From: an uncultured Oscillospiraceae bacterium
GTDB lineage: Bacteria; Bacillota; Clostridia; Oscillospirales; Oscillospiraceae
NCBI GenBank assembly: GCA_947600025.1
Contig: CANQFY010000005.1
Coordinates: 1 to 47,741, forward strand
Reading direction: 5' to 3'
DNA: 47,741 nt
Made by a program: the position numbers and the translations under genes. Of the stretch, positions 9,114-19,103 are shown one piece after another. Numbering within the stretch: the stretch's first letter is position 1; each line of letters starts with the position of its first letter. The notes below the pieces were generated by a model. The model did not search any database and was not told where the DNA came from. It saw nothing but the letters and a program-made list of their open reading frames with translations.

Positions 9114-10025
9114 TTAATGCGCGCCTCCGATCAGTTCCGACAAATTCTCTACCCCGTACTTTTCCATGGCCCGGGGCAGCTCCTCCACGATTTTTTTGCT
9201 GGCGAAGGGATCCGTCAGGTTGGCGGCGCCCACCTCCACGGCGGTGGCTCCCGCCAGCATCAGCTCCAGCACATCCTCCGCCGTACTGACGCCGCCCATG
9301 CCCACAATGGGAATGGACACCGCCTCATAGACCTGGTAGATCATCCGCACCGCCACCGGCTTCACCGCCGGGCCGGACAGGCCCCCGGTGCCGTTGGACA
9401 GCACCGGGCGGCGGCGCTTGAGATCGATCCGCATGGCAAGCAGGGTGTTGATCAGGCTGACACCGTCGGCCCCCGCCTCCTGGCAGGCCCGGGCAATGGC
9501 GGCGATATCCGTCACATTGGGGGACAGCTTCATGAGGATGGGCCGCTTGGTGGCCCGGCGCACCGCTTGGGTGACCTGGGCGGCCATAGCGGGGTCCGCG
9601 CCGAAGCTCATGCCGCCGCCGTGGACGTTGGGGCAGCTGATATTGACCTCCAGCCAGCCGATACCGGGCTGGTCCTCCAAACGGCTGGCCACCTCGGCGT
9701 ATTCCGCCACGGAAAAACCGCTGATATTGGCCATCACCTGTTTATGAAATACCTGCCGCAGCTTAGGAAGCTCCTGCTGGATCACCGCCTCCACCCCGGG
9801 GTTTTGCAGGCCCACGGAATTGAGCATCCCGGCGGCGGTCTCCGCGATCCGGGGGGTGGGATTGCCGAACCTTGGCTCCAAGGTGGTGCCTTTAAAGCTA
9901 AAGGAGCCCAGGCAGTTGATATCATACAAGGCGGCAAACTCCTGGCCATAGCCGAAGGTGCCGCTGGCGGGGATAATGGGGTTGTCCAGCTCCACGCCGC
10001 AGAGGGTCACTTTGGTATTTACCAT
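9114..10025 (-). CDS. pyrD: dihydroorotate dehydrogenase B, catalytic subunit
   Basis: MVNTKVTLCGVELDNPIIPASGTFGYG; LEVNISCPNVHGGGMSFG; VGMGGVSTAEDVLE. Listed ORF is extended; ATG at 10025. Confidence 0.94.
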   Translation of the reverse strand: MVNTKVTLCGVELDNPIIPASGTFGYGQEFAALYDINCLGSFSFKGTTLEPRFGNPTPRIAETAAGMLNSVGLQNPGVEAVIQQELPKLRQVFHKQVMANISGFSVAEYAEVASRLEDQPGIGWLEVNISCPNVHGGGMSFGADPAMAAQVTQAVRRATKRPILMKLSPNVTDIAAIARACQEAGADGVSLINTLLAMRIDLKRRRPVLSNGTGGLSGPAVKPVAVRMIYQVYEAVSIPIVGMGGVSTAEDVLELMLAGATAVEVGAANLTDPFASKKIVEELPRAMEKYGVENLSELIGGAH

Positions 10026-10750
10026 AAGATCTCGCCCCTTTCCAGCACCGGCCCGTCCTTGCAGATCCGCTTGGAGCCGCTTTTCGTCTGGCAGGTGCAG
10101 CCCATACAGGCCCCGAAGCCACAGCCCATCCGCTCCTCCAGGCTGAACTGGCCCTCCCCCACCGCAACGGCGTTCACGGCCCGGAGCATGGGCATGGGGC
10201 CGCAAGCGTAGAGATAGGTATATTCCAACTCCGGCAGGGGCTGGGTGACCAGGCCCTTCTGCCCGGCGGTGCCGTCGTCGGTCATCAGGATCACCTTGGC
10301 TCCCAAGGCGCCAAATTCCTGGGTGTAAAACACATCCGCTTGATTTTGAAAGCCCAGCACCACAGTGCAGTCCTTCCCCGCCGCTATCAGCCGCTCGCAC
10401 AGGCCGTACAGGGGCGGCACGCCCACGCCGCCGCCGATCAACAGCGGGTGAGACCCGGATTTTTCCAGATCGTAGCCGTTTCCCAGGCCCGTCAGCAGAT
10501 CCAGCGTCTGACCCGGCGCCATGCGGCTCAGATCCCCGGTGCCCGCCCCCACGACTTTGTAAATCAGGGTCAGAGTTTTATCATCCCAGTCGCAGACGGA
10601 GATGGGACGGCGGAGAAACCGCCCGGGGAGCTGAATATTGACGAATTGCCCCGGATTTTGAATGGCCGCCGTGGGACCGGATAGGACCATCCGGTATACC
10701 TGCCGGGCCAGGGGCCGATTTTCCAGGATCGTGTAGATCGCCTGCTCCAT
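10019..10750 (-). CDS. pyrK: dihydroorotate dehydrogenase B, electron transfer subunit
   Basis: FAD/NAD fold; C-terminal 2Fe-2S motif ERMGCGFGACMGCTCQTK. Confidence 0.93.
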   Translation of the reverse strand: MEQAIYTILENRPLARQVYRMVLSGPTAAIQNPGQFVNIQLPGRFLRRPISVCDWDDKTLTLIYKVVGAGTGDLSRMAPGQTLDLLTGLGNGYDLEKSGSHPLLIGGGVGVPPLYGLCERLIAAGKDCTVVLGFQNQADVFYTQEFGALGAKVILMTDDGTAGQKGLVTQPLPELEYTYLYACGPMPMLRAVNAVAVGEGQFSLEERMGCGFGACMGCTCQTKSGSKRICKDGPVLERGEILW

Positions 10751-10759
10751 GGTCCCTCC

Positions 10760-13700
10760 TTACCCGTCGATGGTGGAGATGCCCAGGGTGGTCTCCTCCA
10801 GCACATCCAGCAGCACCCGGACTGTATCCAGAGAGGTGAAGACGTTGACATTGTTCTCCACGGCGCACTGGCGGATCTCGTGGCCGTCGGACAAAACGTC
10901 CGATTGGCGCACATCCCGGGTGTTGATGACGTAGGTCACATAGCCACCCCGGATGGCCTCCAAAATCTCGTCGCTGCCGTCCTTCAATTTAAGCAGCACA
11001 TGGGTGCGGATGCCGTTGGCCTTCAGCATTTTGCCGGTGCCCTCGGTGGCCATGATGTTAAAGCCCATATTGTAGAACCGGCGGATCAGAGGCAGGGCCT
11101 CCTGCTTGTCCTGGTCGGCGATGGTGGCGAAGACCGTGCCGTAGTTCATCATGCTCATGCCCGAGGCCTGGAGGGCCTTGAACAGGGCCCGGGTCAGGGT
11201 CTTGTCGTAGCCAATGGCCTCGCCGGTGGACTTCATTTCCGGGGACAGATAGGTGTCCAAACCGTTGAGCTTGGAGAAGGAGAAGGCCGGGACCTTGACG
11301 TACCAGCGCTTTTTCTCCTCCGGGTACAGGGCGAAGATGCCCTGTTCCTTCAGGGATTTGCCCAAAATCACCAGGGTGGCGATATCCGCCAGAGAGTAGC
11401 CCGTGGATTTGGACAGGAAGGGTACCGTCCGGGAGGACCGGGGGTTGACCTCGATGATATACACCCGGTTCTGCCGGTCCACGATAAACTGAATGTTGTA
11501 CAATCCCACGATGCCGATGCCCAGGCCCAGCTGCTTGGCGTAGCTGAGGATGGTGCCCTTGACCTCCTGGGACACGCTGAAGGTGGGATAGACGCTGATG
11601 GAGTCGCCGCTGTGGATGCCGGTCCGCTCCACCAGCTCCATGATGCCGGGCACGAACACGTCCACTCCGTCGCAGATGGCATCCACCTCCAGCTCCTTGC
11701 CGATGATATACTTGTCCACCAGCACGGGCTTGTCCTCGTCGATCTCCACGGCGGTTTTCAGGTAGTGGCGCAGCTGCTCCTCGTCGGCCACGATCTGCAT
11801 AGCCCGGCCGCCCAAAACGAAGGAGGGACGCACCAGCACGGGGTAGCCGATCTCCTGAGCGGCCTGGACCCCGTCCTCGATATTGGTGACGGCCCGGCCC
11901 ATGGGCTGGGGAATGCCCAGCTTCTTCAGGACCTTTTCAAAGGCGTCCCGGTTCTCCGCCCGTTCGATGGCGTCGCAGTCGGTGCCGATGATCTTCACGC
12001 CCCGCCGACGCAGGGGCTCCGCCAGATTGATGGCGGTCTGGCCGCCCAGGGAGGCGATGACCCCCTCCGGCTTTTCCAGCAGGAGGATGTTCATCACGTC
12101 CTCCACAAACAGCGGCTCAAAATAGAGCTTGTCGGAGCAGGTGTAGTCGGTGGAGACGGTCTCCGGGTTGTTGTTGATGATGATGGCCTCGTAACCCGCC
12201 GCCTTGATGGTCTTCACCGCATGGACGGTGGAGTAGTCGAACTCCACACCCTGGCCGATGCGGATGGGCCCGGAGCCCAGCACCACAATCTTCTTTTTTT
12301 CAGAGATGACGGACTCGTTTTCCGTCTCATAGGTGGAGTAAAAATAGGGAACATAGCTGTCAAATTCGGAGGCGCAGGTGTCGATCATCTTGTAAATCGG
12401 CAGCATATTCTCCTTCCGCCGAAGCTCGTAGACCTCCAGCTCCGTCCAGCCCCAGAGGTGGGCGATGGCGGCGTCGCAGAAGCCCATGCGCTTGGCGTCG
12501 TACAGAACCTCCAAATCTCCGGGGGCCTTCCGGACCTTGGCCTCCATGGCGACGATGTTGCGGATCTTCTCCAAAAACAGCATGTCGATTTTGGTGATGT
12601 CGCAGATCCGGCCAATGTCCTCTCCCCGGCGCATCAGGGCGGCGATGGCGAAAAGCCGGTCATCCCGCCCCTCGGCAATGTAGGAAAGGAGCCGATCCTC
12701 GTCCCAGGTGTCGAATTTCTTCATATACAGGTGATCCACGCCGATCTCCAGAGAGCGGATCGCCTTCAAAAGACTCTCCTCCAGGGTCCTGCCCACGCTC
12801 ATCACCTCGCCGGTGGCCTTCATCTGGGTGGAGAGGCGGTTGTCGGCGGTGGCGAATTTATCGAAGGGGAACCGGGGCATTTTGGTCACCACATAGTCCA
12901 GGGCCGGCTCAAAGGAGGCGGGGGTGTTGGCCAGGCGGATCTCGTCCAGCGTCATGCCCACGGCGATCTTGGCGGAGACCCGGGCGATGGGGTAGCCGCT
13001 GGCCTTGGAGGCCAGGGCCGAGGACCGGGACACCCGGGGGTTGACCTCGATGACGTAATATTGGAAGGACAGGGGGTCCAGGGCAAACTGAACGTTGCAG
13101 CCGCCCTCGATCTTCAGCGCTCGGATGATCCGCAGGGCGCTGTCCCGGAGCATGTGGTACTCCTTATTGGTCAGGGTCTGGGAGGGGCACACCACCACCG
13201 AATCGCCGGTGTGGATGCCCACCGGGTCCACATTTTCCATATTGCAGATGGTGATGGCGGTGTCGTTGGCGTCCCGCATCACCTCGTATTCAATTTCCTT
13301 GTAGCCCCGGATGCTCTTCTCCACCAGCACCTGGTGGACCGGGGAGAGCTTTAAGCCGTTTTTCAGCAGAGTCCGGCACTCCTCCTCGTTGTCCGCGAAG
13401 CCGCCGCCGGTGCCGCCCAGGGTAAAGGCCGGCCGCAGCACCACCGGATAGCCGATCCGGGCCGCCACCTGGACGCCCTCCTCAATCGTGGAGCAGATGT
13501 CGGAGGGCAGCACCGGCTCCCCCAGCTCCATGCACAGAGCTTTAAACTGCTCCCGGTCCTCCGCCTGCTCGATACTTCTGCTTCTGGTGCCCAGCAGCTC
13601 GGCGCGGCACTCCCGCAGAACGCCCTTCTTCTCCAGCTGCATCGCCAGATTCAGCCCGGTCTGGCCGCCGATGCCGGGCACGATGGCGTCGGGCCGCTCG

Positions 13701-13939
13701 TAGCGGATGATCTTGGCCACATATTCCAGGGTCAGGGGCTCCATGTACACCTTGTCCGCCACGGAGGTGTCCGTCATGATGGTGGCGGGGTTGGAGTTGC
13801 ACAGGACCACCTCATAGCCCTCCTCCTTCAGCGCCAGACAGGCCTGGGTCCCGGCGTAGTCAAACTCCGCCGCCTGGCCGATGACGATGGGGCCGGAGCC
13901 GATCACCAGGATCTTTTTTAAATCAGTTCTTTTCGGCAT
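10760..13939 (-). CDS. carB: carbamoyl-phosphate synthase large subunit
   Basis: 1059 aa with duplicated ATP-grasp halves: [26 protein letters not shown] and [27 protein letters not shown]. Confidence 0.97.
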   Translation of the reverse strand: MPKRTDLKKILVIGSGPIVIGQAAEFDYAGTQACLALKEEGYEVVLCNSNPATIMTDTSVADKVYMEPLTLEYVAKIIRYERPDAIVPGIGGQTGLNLAMQLEKKGVLRECRAELLGTRSRSIEQAEDREQFKALCMELGEPVLPSDICSTIEEGVQVAARIGYPVVLRPAFTLGGTGGGFADNEEECRTLLKNGLKLSPVHQVLVEKSIRGYKEIEYEVMRDANDTAITICNMENVDPVGIHTGDSVVVCPSQTLTNKEYHMLRDSALRIIRALKIEGGCNVQFALDPLSFQYYVIEVNPRVSRSSALASKASGYPIARVSAKIAVGMTLDEIRLANTPASFEPALDYVVTKMPRFPFDKFATADNRLSTQMKATGEVMSVGRTLEESLLKAIRSLEIGVDHLYMKKFDTWDEDRLLSYIAEGRDDRLFAIAALMRRGEDIGRICDITKIDMLFLEKIRNIVAMEAKVRKAPGDLEVLYDAKRMGFCDAAIAHLWGWTELEVYELRRKENMLPIYKMIDTCASEFDSYVPYFYSTYETENESVISEKKKIVVLGSGPIRIGQGVEFDYSTVHAVKTIKAAGYEAIIINNNPETVSTDYTCSDKLYFEPLFVEDVMNILLLEKPEGVIASLGGQTAINLAEPLRRRGVKIIGTDCDAIERAENRDAFEKVLKKLGIPQPMGRAVTNIEDGVQAAQEIGYPVLVRPSFVLGGRAMQIVADEEQLRHYLKTAVEIDEDKPVLVDKYIIGKELEVDAICDGVDVFVPGIMELVERTGIHSGDSISVYPTFSVSQEVKGTILSYAKQLGLGIGIVGLYNIQFIVDRQNRVYIIEVNPRSSRTVPFLSKSTGYSLADIATLVILGKSLKEQGIFALYPEEKKRWYVKVPAFSFSKLNGLDTYLSPEMKSTGEAIGYDKTLTRALFKALQASGMSMMNYGTVFATIADQDKQEALPLIRRFYNMGFNIMATEGTGKMLKANGIRTHVLLKLKDGSDEILEAIRGGYVTYVINTRDVRQSDVLSDGHEIRQCAVENNVNVFTSLDTVRVLLDVLEETTLGISTIDG

Positions 13940-15026
13940 GGCGCTTCTCCTCTTTCATCATGGCAATGAAGCGGTCAAAAAGGTAGCCGCTGTCCTGGGG
14001 TCCGGGGGCGCTCTCCGGGTGGTACTGGACGCTAAACACCCGGTCCCGGAGGCACTCCACCCCCTCCACGGTATCGTCCAGAATATTCAAATGGGTCAGC
14101 GTCAGGTCCGTCTTTTCCAGGCTCGCCGGATCCACGGCGTAGCTGTGGTTCTGGGAGGTAATCTCGATTTTTCCGGTGCGCAGATCCTTGACCGGGTGGT
14201 TGCCGCCCCGGTGTCCAAATTTCAGCTTATAGGTCTTCGCGCCGTAGGCCAGGGAAATGATCTGGTGGCCCAGGCAAATGCCGAAAGTGGGGTACTTCCC
14301 CCGAAGCTTCCGCACCAGCTCGATGACGCAGCCCACGTCCTCCGGATTTCCCGGGCCGTTGGACAGGAAAACCCCGTCAGGCCGCATCCGCTCCACCTCC
14401 TGGGCGGTGATGTTGTAGGGCACGATGGTCACGTTGCAGCCCCGGGCGTTGAGAGATCGGATAATATTTAATTTAATTCCACAGTCCACCGCCACCACAT
14501 TGTACTGGGCGTTGGCGGTACGGGAGTACCAACGCTTCGCGCAACTGACCTGGCTGACCACATCCCGGGGGATCTGGGTCTCCTCCAAGATTCGCAGCGC
14601 CTCCTCTTTAGGGGTGTCGATCCCGGTCAGCAGGGCCTTCCGGCTGCCGTAGTCCCGGATGCTCCGGGCCAGCTTTCGGGTATCGATGCCGGAGATGCCG
14701 GGGATTCGGTACTCATCCAGCACTTCCCCCAGTGTTTTGGTGTAGCGGAAGTTGGAGGGAAAGTCGTTGTACTCCCGCACCGCCAGGGCCCCAATGGTGG
14801 GGACTCTGGTTTCGTAGTCCTCGTCGGCCACCCCGTAGTTTCCAATGAGGGGGTAGGTCATCACCACCATCTGGCAGGTATAGGAGGGGTCGGAGACGAT
14901 CTCCTGATAGCCTACCATGGAAGTGTTGAACACGATCTCGCACACCCGGTCTCCCGGGGCGCCGAAGCCGACGCCGGGATATTCGCTCCCGTCCTCCAAG
15001 ACGATCTTCCGGTCTAACTTAGCCAT
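13923..15026 (-). CDS. carA: carbamoyl-phosphate synthase small subunit
   Basis: [53 protein letters not shown]. Start [13 protein letters not shown]. Confidence 0.96.
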   Translation of the reverse strand: MAKLDRKIVLEDGSEYPGVGFGAPGDRVCEIVFNTSMVGYQEIVSDPSYTCQMVVMTYPLIGNYGVADEDYETRVPTIGALAVREYNDFPSNFRYTKTLGEVLDEYRIPGISGIDTRKLARSIRDYGSRKALLTGIDTPKEEALRILEETQIPRDVVSQVSCAKRWYSRTANAQYNVVAVDCGIKLNIIRSLNARGCNVTIVPYNITAQEVERMRPDGVFLSNGPGNPEDVGCVIELVRKLRGKYPTFGICLGHQIISLAYGAKTYKLKFGHRGGNHPVKDLRTGKIEITSQNHSYAVDPASLEKTDLTLTHLNILDDTVEGVECLRDRVFSVQYHPESAPGPQDSGYLFDRFIAMMKEEKRHAEKN

Positions 15027-16228
15027 ACGATTTTTCCTCCTTGAATGGTGGCCAGGCACTTGCCGTATACCTTCCAGCCGGCGAATGGGGTGCTGCGCCC
15101 CAAGCTGGCGAACTGCTTGGGATCGATCTCATATGGGCTGTCCAAATCCCAGACGCAGTAGTCGCCCTGGGTGTCCAGGCCGAAGCGCCGCCTGGGCGCG
15201 GCGGTCAGGGCGTCCAGAACCCGTTCCAGGGGCACCAGCCCCGGCAGGACCAGCCAGGTAAACAGCACCGGGAAGGCAGTTTCCAGCCCCACGACGCCCA
15301 TCAGGCTCCCCTTTAATCCCCTGGACTTCTCCTCGGCGCTGTGGGGGGCGTGGTCCGTGGCGATGATGTCCACCGTGCCGTCCCCCAGACCCTCCACCAG
15401 CGCCTCCCGATCCGCCCGGTCCCGGAGAGGGGGATTCATTTTGAAGCGGCCGTTCTCCTCCAGATCGTCCTGGCACAGCGTCAGGTAGTGGGGCGCGGTC
15501 TCGCAGGTCACGTCCACTCCGCTTTTCTTGGCCTGGCGGATCAGCTCCAAGCTCTGCCGGGTGGAGACGTGGCAGACGTGGTAGGCGCAGCCGGTCTTAG
15601 CCGCCAGCTCCAGGTCCCGGGCGATGGGGCCCCACTCGCTCTCCGAGCAGATGCCGGGGTGATTGTGGGCGGCGGCGTAAGCGCCCTCATGGATGTAGCC
15701 GCCCCGGAGCAGGGCGTTGTCCTCGCAGTGGGCGACAATGATCTTGCCAAGGGCCTTGGCGCGCTCCATGGCCTGGCGCATTTGCTCCCGGCTCTGAACG
15801 CCCTTGCCATCGTCGGAAAAGCCCACCACATAGGGGGCCATGGCCTCCATGTCCGAGAGGGTCTCGCCTCTTTCCCCTTTTGTGATGGCCCCGTAGGGAT
15901 GGACCCCGATCACCGCGTCCCGCCGGATGGCGGACAGCTCCCGCTCCAGATTTTCCAGGCAGTCCGGCACAGGATCCAGATTGGGCATGGCGCACACATC
16001 GGTGTACCCGCCCCGGGCCGCCGCCCGGGTCCCGGTGGCAATGGTCTCCTTATAAGAAAAACCCGGCTCTCGCAAATGCACATGCACATCGCAAAAGCCG
16101 GGAAAAACAAAACTACGGGCGAGGTCCAACCGCGCCCCCAAAATACCAACACTGCCAGCGGGAAATTCCCTGCCAAACTGGCTGGAAAGACCACGGAATC
16201 GCTGAAAAACCATCGACAGATCCTGCAT
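15014..16228 (-). CDS. pyrC: dihydroorotase
   Basis: GFCDVHVHLREPGFSYKETIATGTRAAARGGYT; DIIATDHAPHSAEEK. Start ATG at 16228 with AGGGAGGGG upstream. Confidence 0.93.
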   Translation of the reverse strand: MQDLSMVFQRFRGLSSQFGREFPAGSVGILGARLDLARSFVFPGFCDVHVHLREPGFSYKETIATGTRAAARGGYTDVCAMPNLDPVPDCLENLERELSAIRRDAVIGVHPYGAITKGERGETLSDMEAMAPYVVGFSDDGKGVQSREQMRQAMERAKALGKIIVAHCEDNALLRGGYIHEGAYAAAHNHPGICSESEWGPIARDLELAAKTGCAYHVCHVSTRQSLELIRQAKKSGVDVTCETAPHYLTLCQDDLEENGRFKMNPPLRDRADREALVEGLGDGTVDIIATDHAPHSAEEKSRGLKGSLMGVVGLETAFPVLFTWLVLPGLVPLERVLDALTAAPRRRFGLDTQGDYCVWDLDSPYEIDPKQFASLGRSTPFAGWKVYGKCLATIQGGKIVWLS

Positions 16229-16280
16229 AGCCCCTCCCTGGAACCCGCCGCCTTTTGGGCGGTTGTACTCATTGCGGCAC

Positions 16281-16309
16281 ATTATAACACTTTGCGGCGG
16301 GGCTGTCAA
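16281..16309 (-). promoter_or_regulatory. consensus promoter of the pyr operon (TTGACA-17-TATAAT)
   Basis: Minus-strand TTGACA (16309-16304), 17 bp spacer, TATAAT (16286-16281). Confidence 0.85.
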
Positions 16310-16409
16310 GATAAAAAAGTTATTTCCAAGTCCAAGAAAATGGCAGAGCCTCCAAAAATACCGGCGCTTTTCTCCCTTTTTCCGGCAAAATCCCCCTTTT
16401 TGCGGAAAA

Positions 16410-16440
16410 CGCTCCGCAAAAAAAGCGGAGCGTTTTTTCC
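16410..16440 (-). terminator. intrinsic terminator of the metallopeptidase operon
   Basis: Minus-strand ACGCTCCGC-TTTTTTT-GCGGAGCGT followed by T residues. Confidence 0.7.
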
Positions 16441-17021
16441 TATTCGTCTGGCAGCCGGGCCAAAAGGACGGGGCCGTTCGTTTTCAGCCATTCCCGCCGG
16501 GCAGGATAGTCGGGAAGAGCCGCCGCCACCTCCCGCCAGAAGGCCGGGGAATGGTTCATCTGCTTTCGGTGGCACAGCTCATGGACTACCACATAGTCCA
16601 GCACCTCCGGCGGGGCCAGCGCCAGCAGGCAGTTGAAGCTGAGATTCCCCGCCGCGGAGCAGCTGCCCCACCTGGTTCGCTGGCAGCGCAGGGTGATTTT
16701 CCCATAGGAGACCCCCAGTTTCGCCGCGAAATGCGCCGTCCGCTGCCGCAGCACCGGCTCCAGCGCCCCGCGGAGATTGGAAAGCTCCTCCTTGGTCAGC
16801 TTGCCTGCCTGGGCAGCCAGCTGGTTCTGTCGCCGCGCCTGGGCCAGATGGGCCCGGATCCAGCCGGCCTTCTCCAGAACAAAGGCCTGGATCCGCGCCC
16901 GGCTCATTTTCAGCGGCGCCCGCACGATCACCTGTCCCGAAGGGGTAATCTCCAGGGCCAGGGTCCGGCGGCGGCTGCGCACCAGAGTGTATTCCGGCAA
17001 CGCCGTCACAGCTTGGGGCAA
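16440..17021 (-). CDS. YgjP-like (DUF45) metallopeptidase
   Basis: WGSCSAAGNLSFN...VVVHELCHRKQMNHSPAFW. Confidence 0.9.
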   Translation of the reverse strand: MPQAVTALPEYTLVRSRRRTLALEITPSGQVIVRAPLKMSRARIQAFVLEKAGWIRAHLAQARRQNQLAAQAGKLTKEELSNLRGALEPVLRQRTAHFAAKLGVSYGKITLRCQRTRWGSCSAAGNLSFNCLLALAPPEVLDYVVVHELCHRKQMNHSPAFWREVAAALPDYPARREWLKTNGPVLLARLPDE

Positions 17022-17488
17022 AGCTTTGCCACCACCTGGCCGATGTACATGGTGTGGGGCGCTTCCGTCTTGTAAAAGCTTTTCACCACCTGCTCCGGCA
17101 TGGCGGCTATTTCCAGATCCTGGCGGTAGATCTTCCGGCAGAGCAGAGTCGTCTCCGCCTCCCGGAAGGTCACCCCCTGCTCCAAAAATTCCGGGGTCAG
17201 CCCAGATTTCGCCACCTTGTCCCCGTCCCGGCCGGAGAGGGTCCCCAGCAGCGCCAGGGCCTGGCGGCAGCTCTCGGGGTAAAAGCTAAGGGTGAAGTAC
17301 TCGCTCTTTTCCATAAAATCGTGGGTATACCGGATGGGCTTGACGTACACCGTGGCCACATCCATCCCCCACAGGGTCCCCAGGCCGCCCCAGCTGACGG
17401 TCATGGTGTTGAATTTTTCCCGATCTCCGGCGGTGAGCAGGGCCCACTTCCGGTTAAAAACGCCAAAGGCGTCCACGTTCCACTCCAT
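17006..17488 (-). CDS. flavin reductase family protein
   Basis: NTMTVSWGGLGTLWGMDVATVYVKPIRYTHDFMEKSEYFTLSFY. Confidence 0.85.
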   Translation of the reverse strand: MEWNVDAFGVFNRKWALLTAGDREKFNTMTVSWGGLGTLWGMDVATVYVKPIRYTHDFMEKSEYFTLSFYPESCRQALALLGTLSGRDGDKVAKSGLTPEFLEQGVTFREAETTLLCRKIYRQDLEIAAMPEQVVKSFYKTEAPHTMYIGQVVAKLCPKL

Positions 17489-17491
17489 GGC

Positions 17492-18586
17492 TTACCCCTT
17501 TCCGGCGTAGCGGGCCATGAGCTCCGCGATGGAGATGCCCTGGGGACAGACGACCTCGCAGCTGTGGCAGGCGAGACAATCCTGGGGTCCGGTTCCCTCG
17601 GGAGCGGGGGTATTTTCGTTACGGCTCTTGAAGATCTGGGGAATGGGCAGACCCTGGGGGCACCGGGCGGTGCAGTAGCCGCATCCGGTGCAGGGCACCT
17701 TGTTTACACGGATCATTTCCTGGGCAATGGCGTCCAGTGCTTCCCGCTCCCGGTCATTCAGGGGCTTTTCCGTCTGGAAGGTGGCGATGTTTTCCTTGAG
17801 CTGCTCCATGTTGGACATGCCGGAGAGGATCATGCCCACGCCGTCCACGCTCTGGAGGAACCGGAAGGCCCATTCGGGGGCGGTGGCCCCGGGGCGCAGG
17901 GCATTCAGCGCCGCCATGTCCTCCTCCGGCAGCTTGGCGAGCCTGCCGCCCCGCACCGGCTCCATGACCCAGACGGGAAGGCCGTACTCCCGGATCAGCT
18001 CCACCTTGGCCTTGGCGTTCTGCAGCGTCCAGTCTAAGTAGTTCAGCTGGATCTGGACAAACTCCAAATCCTTGCCATAGGCCTCCAGGAACCGGCGGAT
18101 GGTGGCCCGGCTGCCGTGGGTAGAGAAGCCCAGATGGCGAATCCGGCCGGCCCTTTTCTGCTCCATCAGATAGTCGAAAATGCCGTACTGGGGGTCCAGA
18201 TAGCCCTCCACATTCCGCTCGGTGACGTTGTGGAACAGGTAGAAGTCAAAATAGTCCACCTGGCATTTTTCCAGCTGCTTTTCAAAGATCTCCCTTACCC
18301 TTGCCATGTTCTCCGGGGCGAAGCCGGGAAATTTGGTGGCCAGATAAAAGCTGTCCCGGGGGTAGGCCGACAGCGCCTTGCCGATGGCCAGCTCGGAATT
18401 GCCGCCATGGTAGCCCCAGGCGGTGTCGAAATAGTTGATCCCCTGCGCCCGGGCGTAGGCCACCATTTCCTCGACCTGCTCCTGGTTGATTTGGTCTTCC
18501 TTGCCGTCCACAGTGGGCAGGCGCATACAGCCCAGGCCCAGCGCGGAGAGGCGAAGCCCCTGAAATTCCTTGTAAATCAATACCAT
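17492..18586 (-). CDS. aldo/keto reductase with C-terminal 4Fe-4S ferredoxin domain
   Basis: AKR fold motifs (NYFDTAWGYHGGNSE, LGFSTHG) plus CTGCGYCTARCPQGLPIP and CLACHSCEVVCPQGI. Confidence 0.92.
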   Translation of the reverse strand: MVLIYKEFQGLRLSALGLGCMRLPTVDGKEDQINQEQVEEMVAYARAQGINYFDTAWGYHGGNSELAIGKALSAYPRDSFYLATKFPGFAPENMARVREIFEKQLEKCQVDYFDFYLFHNVTERNVEGYLDPQYGIFDYLMEQKRAGRIRHLGFSTHGSRATIRRFLEAYGKDLEFVQIQLNYLDWTLQNAKAKVELIREYGLPVWVMEPVRGGRLAKLPEEDMAALNALRPGATAPEWAFRFLQSVDGVGMILSGMSNMEQLKENIATFQTEKPLNDREREALDAIAQEMIRVNKVPCTGCGYCTARCPQGLPIPQIFKSRNENTPAPEGTGPQDCLACHSCEVVCPQGISIAELMARYAGKG

Positions 18587-18981
18587 AGCCTCCCAACTTT
18601 TTGTATTTTTTCCAAAATAGACGTATCCGCCGGGCAGAAGGTCAGCTGATCAATCTCCGCCGGGGTGAGAAACCGCAGATCGTTGTGTTCCAGGGCCGTC
18701 AGCTTTCCCTCCCGGATGACAGCCTCGTACACCGTCAGTTCCACGGTCAGATCCGGATAGCGGTGGAGAACCTGGGCATAAACCGGCCCCACCTCCACCG
18801 TGACGGCCAGCTCCTCTTGACATTCTCGGATCAGGGCCTGCTCGCCGGTCTCCCCAGGCTCCCGCTTGCCTCCGGGAAACTCCCACAGGAGTCCCCTAGC
18901 CTTGTGAGCAGGACGCTGGCACGCCAGAAAACGGTCCCCCTCCCAAATCAGGGCGGCGGAGACCCGGGTAACGCAATCCAT
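18577..18981 (-). CDS. NUDIX hydrolase, MutT-like (8-oxo-dGTP diphosphatase type)
   Basis: Nudix box GGKREPGETGEQALIRECQEELAV; start MDCVTRVSAALIW. Confidence 0.9.
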   Translation of the reverse strand: MDCVTRVSAALIWEGDRFLACQRPAHKARGLLWEFPGGKREPGETGEQALIRECQEELAVTVEVGPVYAQVLHRYPDLTVELTVYEAVIREGKLTALEHNDLRFLTPAEIDQLTFCPADTSILEKIQKVGRLWY

Positions 18982-19004
18982 ATGATCCTTCCTTTCTAAA
19001 TATA

Positions 19005-19033
19005 AGTATACCGGCATTGGGCGAAAATGTCAA
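19005..19033 (-). promoter_or_regulatory. promoter for the mutT-AKR-flavin reductase-metallopeptidase genes
   Basis: Minus strand TTGACA-17-TATACT. Confidence 0.75.
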
Positions 19034-19060
19034 GCCAGGGGCGGAGGCAGGAATTTTCAG

Positions 19061-19089
19061 TTGATTTGCGCCATGCGCTGTGGTAAAAT
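19061..19089 (+). promoter_or_regulatory. promoter for the zinc ribbon/TPM/SPFH trio
   Basis: TTGATT (19061-19066), 17 bp, TAAAAT (19084-19089). Confidence 0.65.
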
Positions 19090-19103
19090 AGGAACCGGGA
19101 GGG

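Noticed and set aside
10880-13354. 824-aa plus-strand ORF opposite carB
   Set aside because: Antisense of a highly conserved gene in GC-rich DNA; translation is Gly/His/Leu/Val-rich low-complexity with no domain signature.
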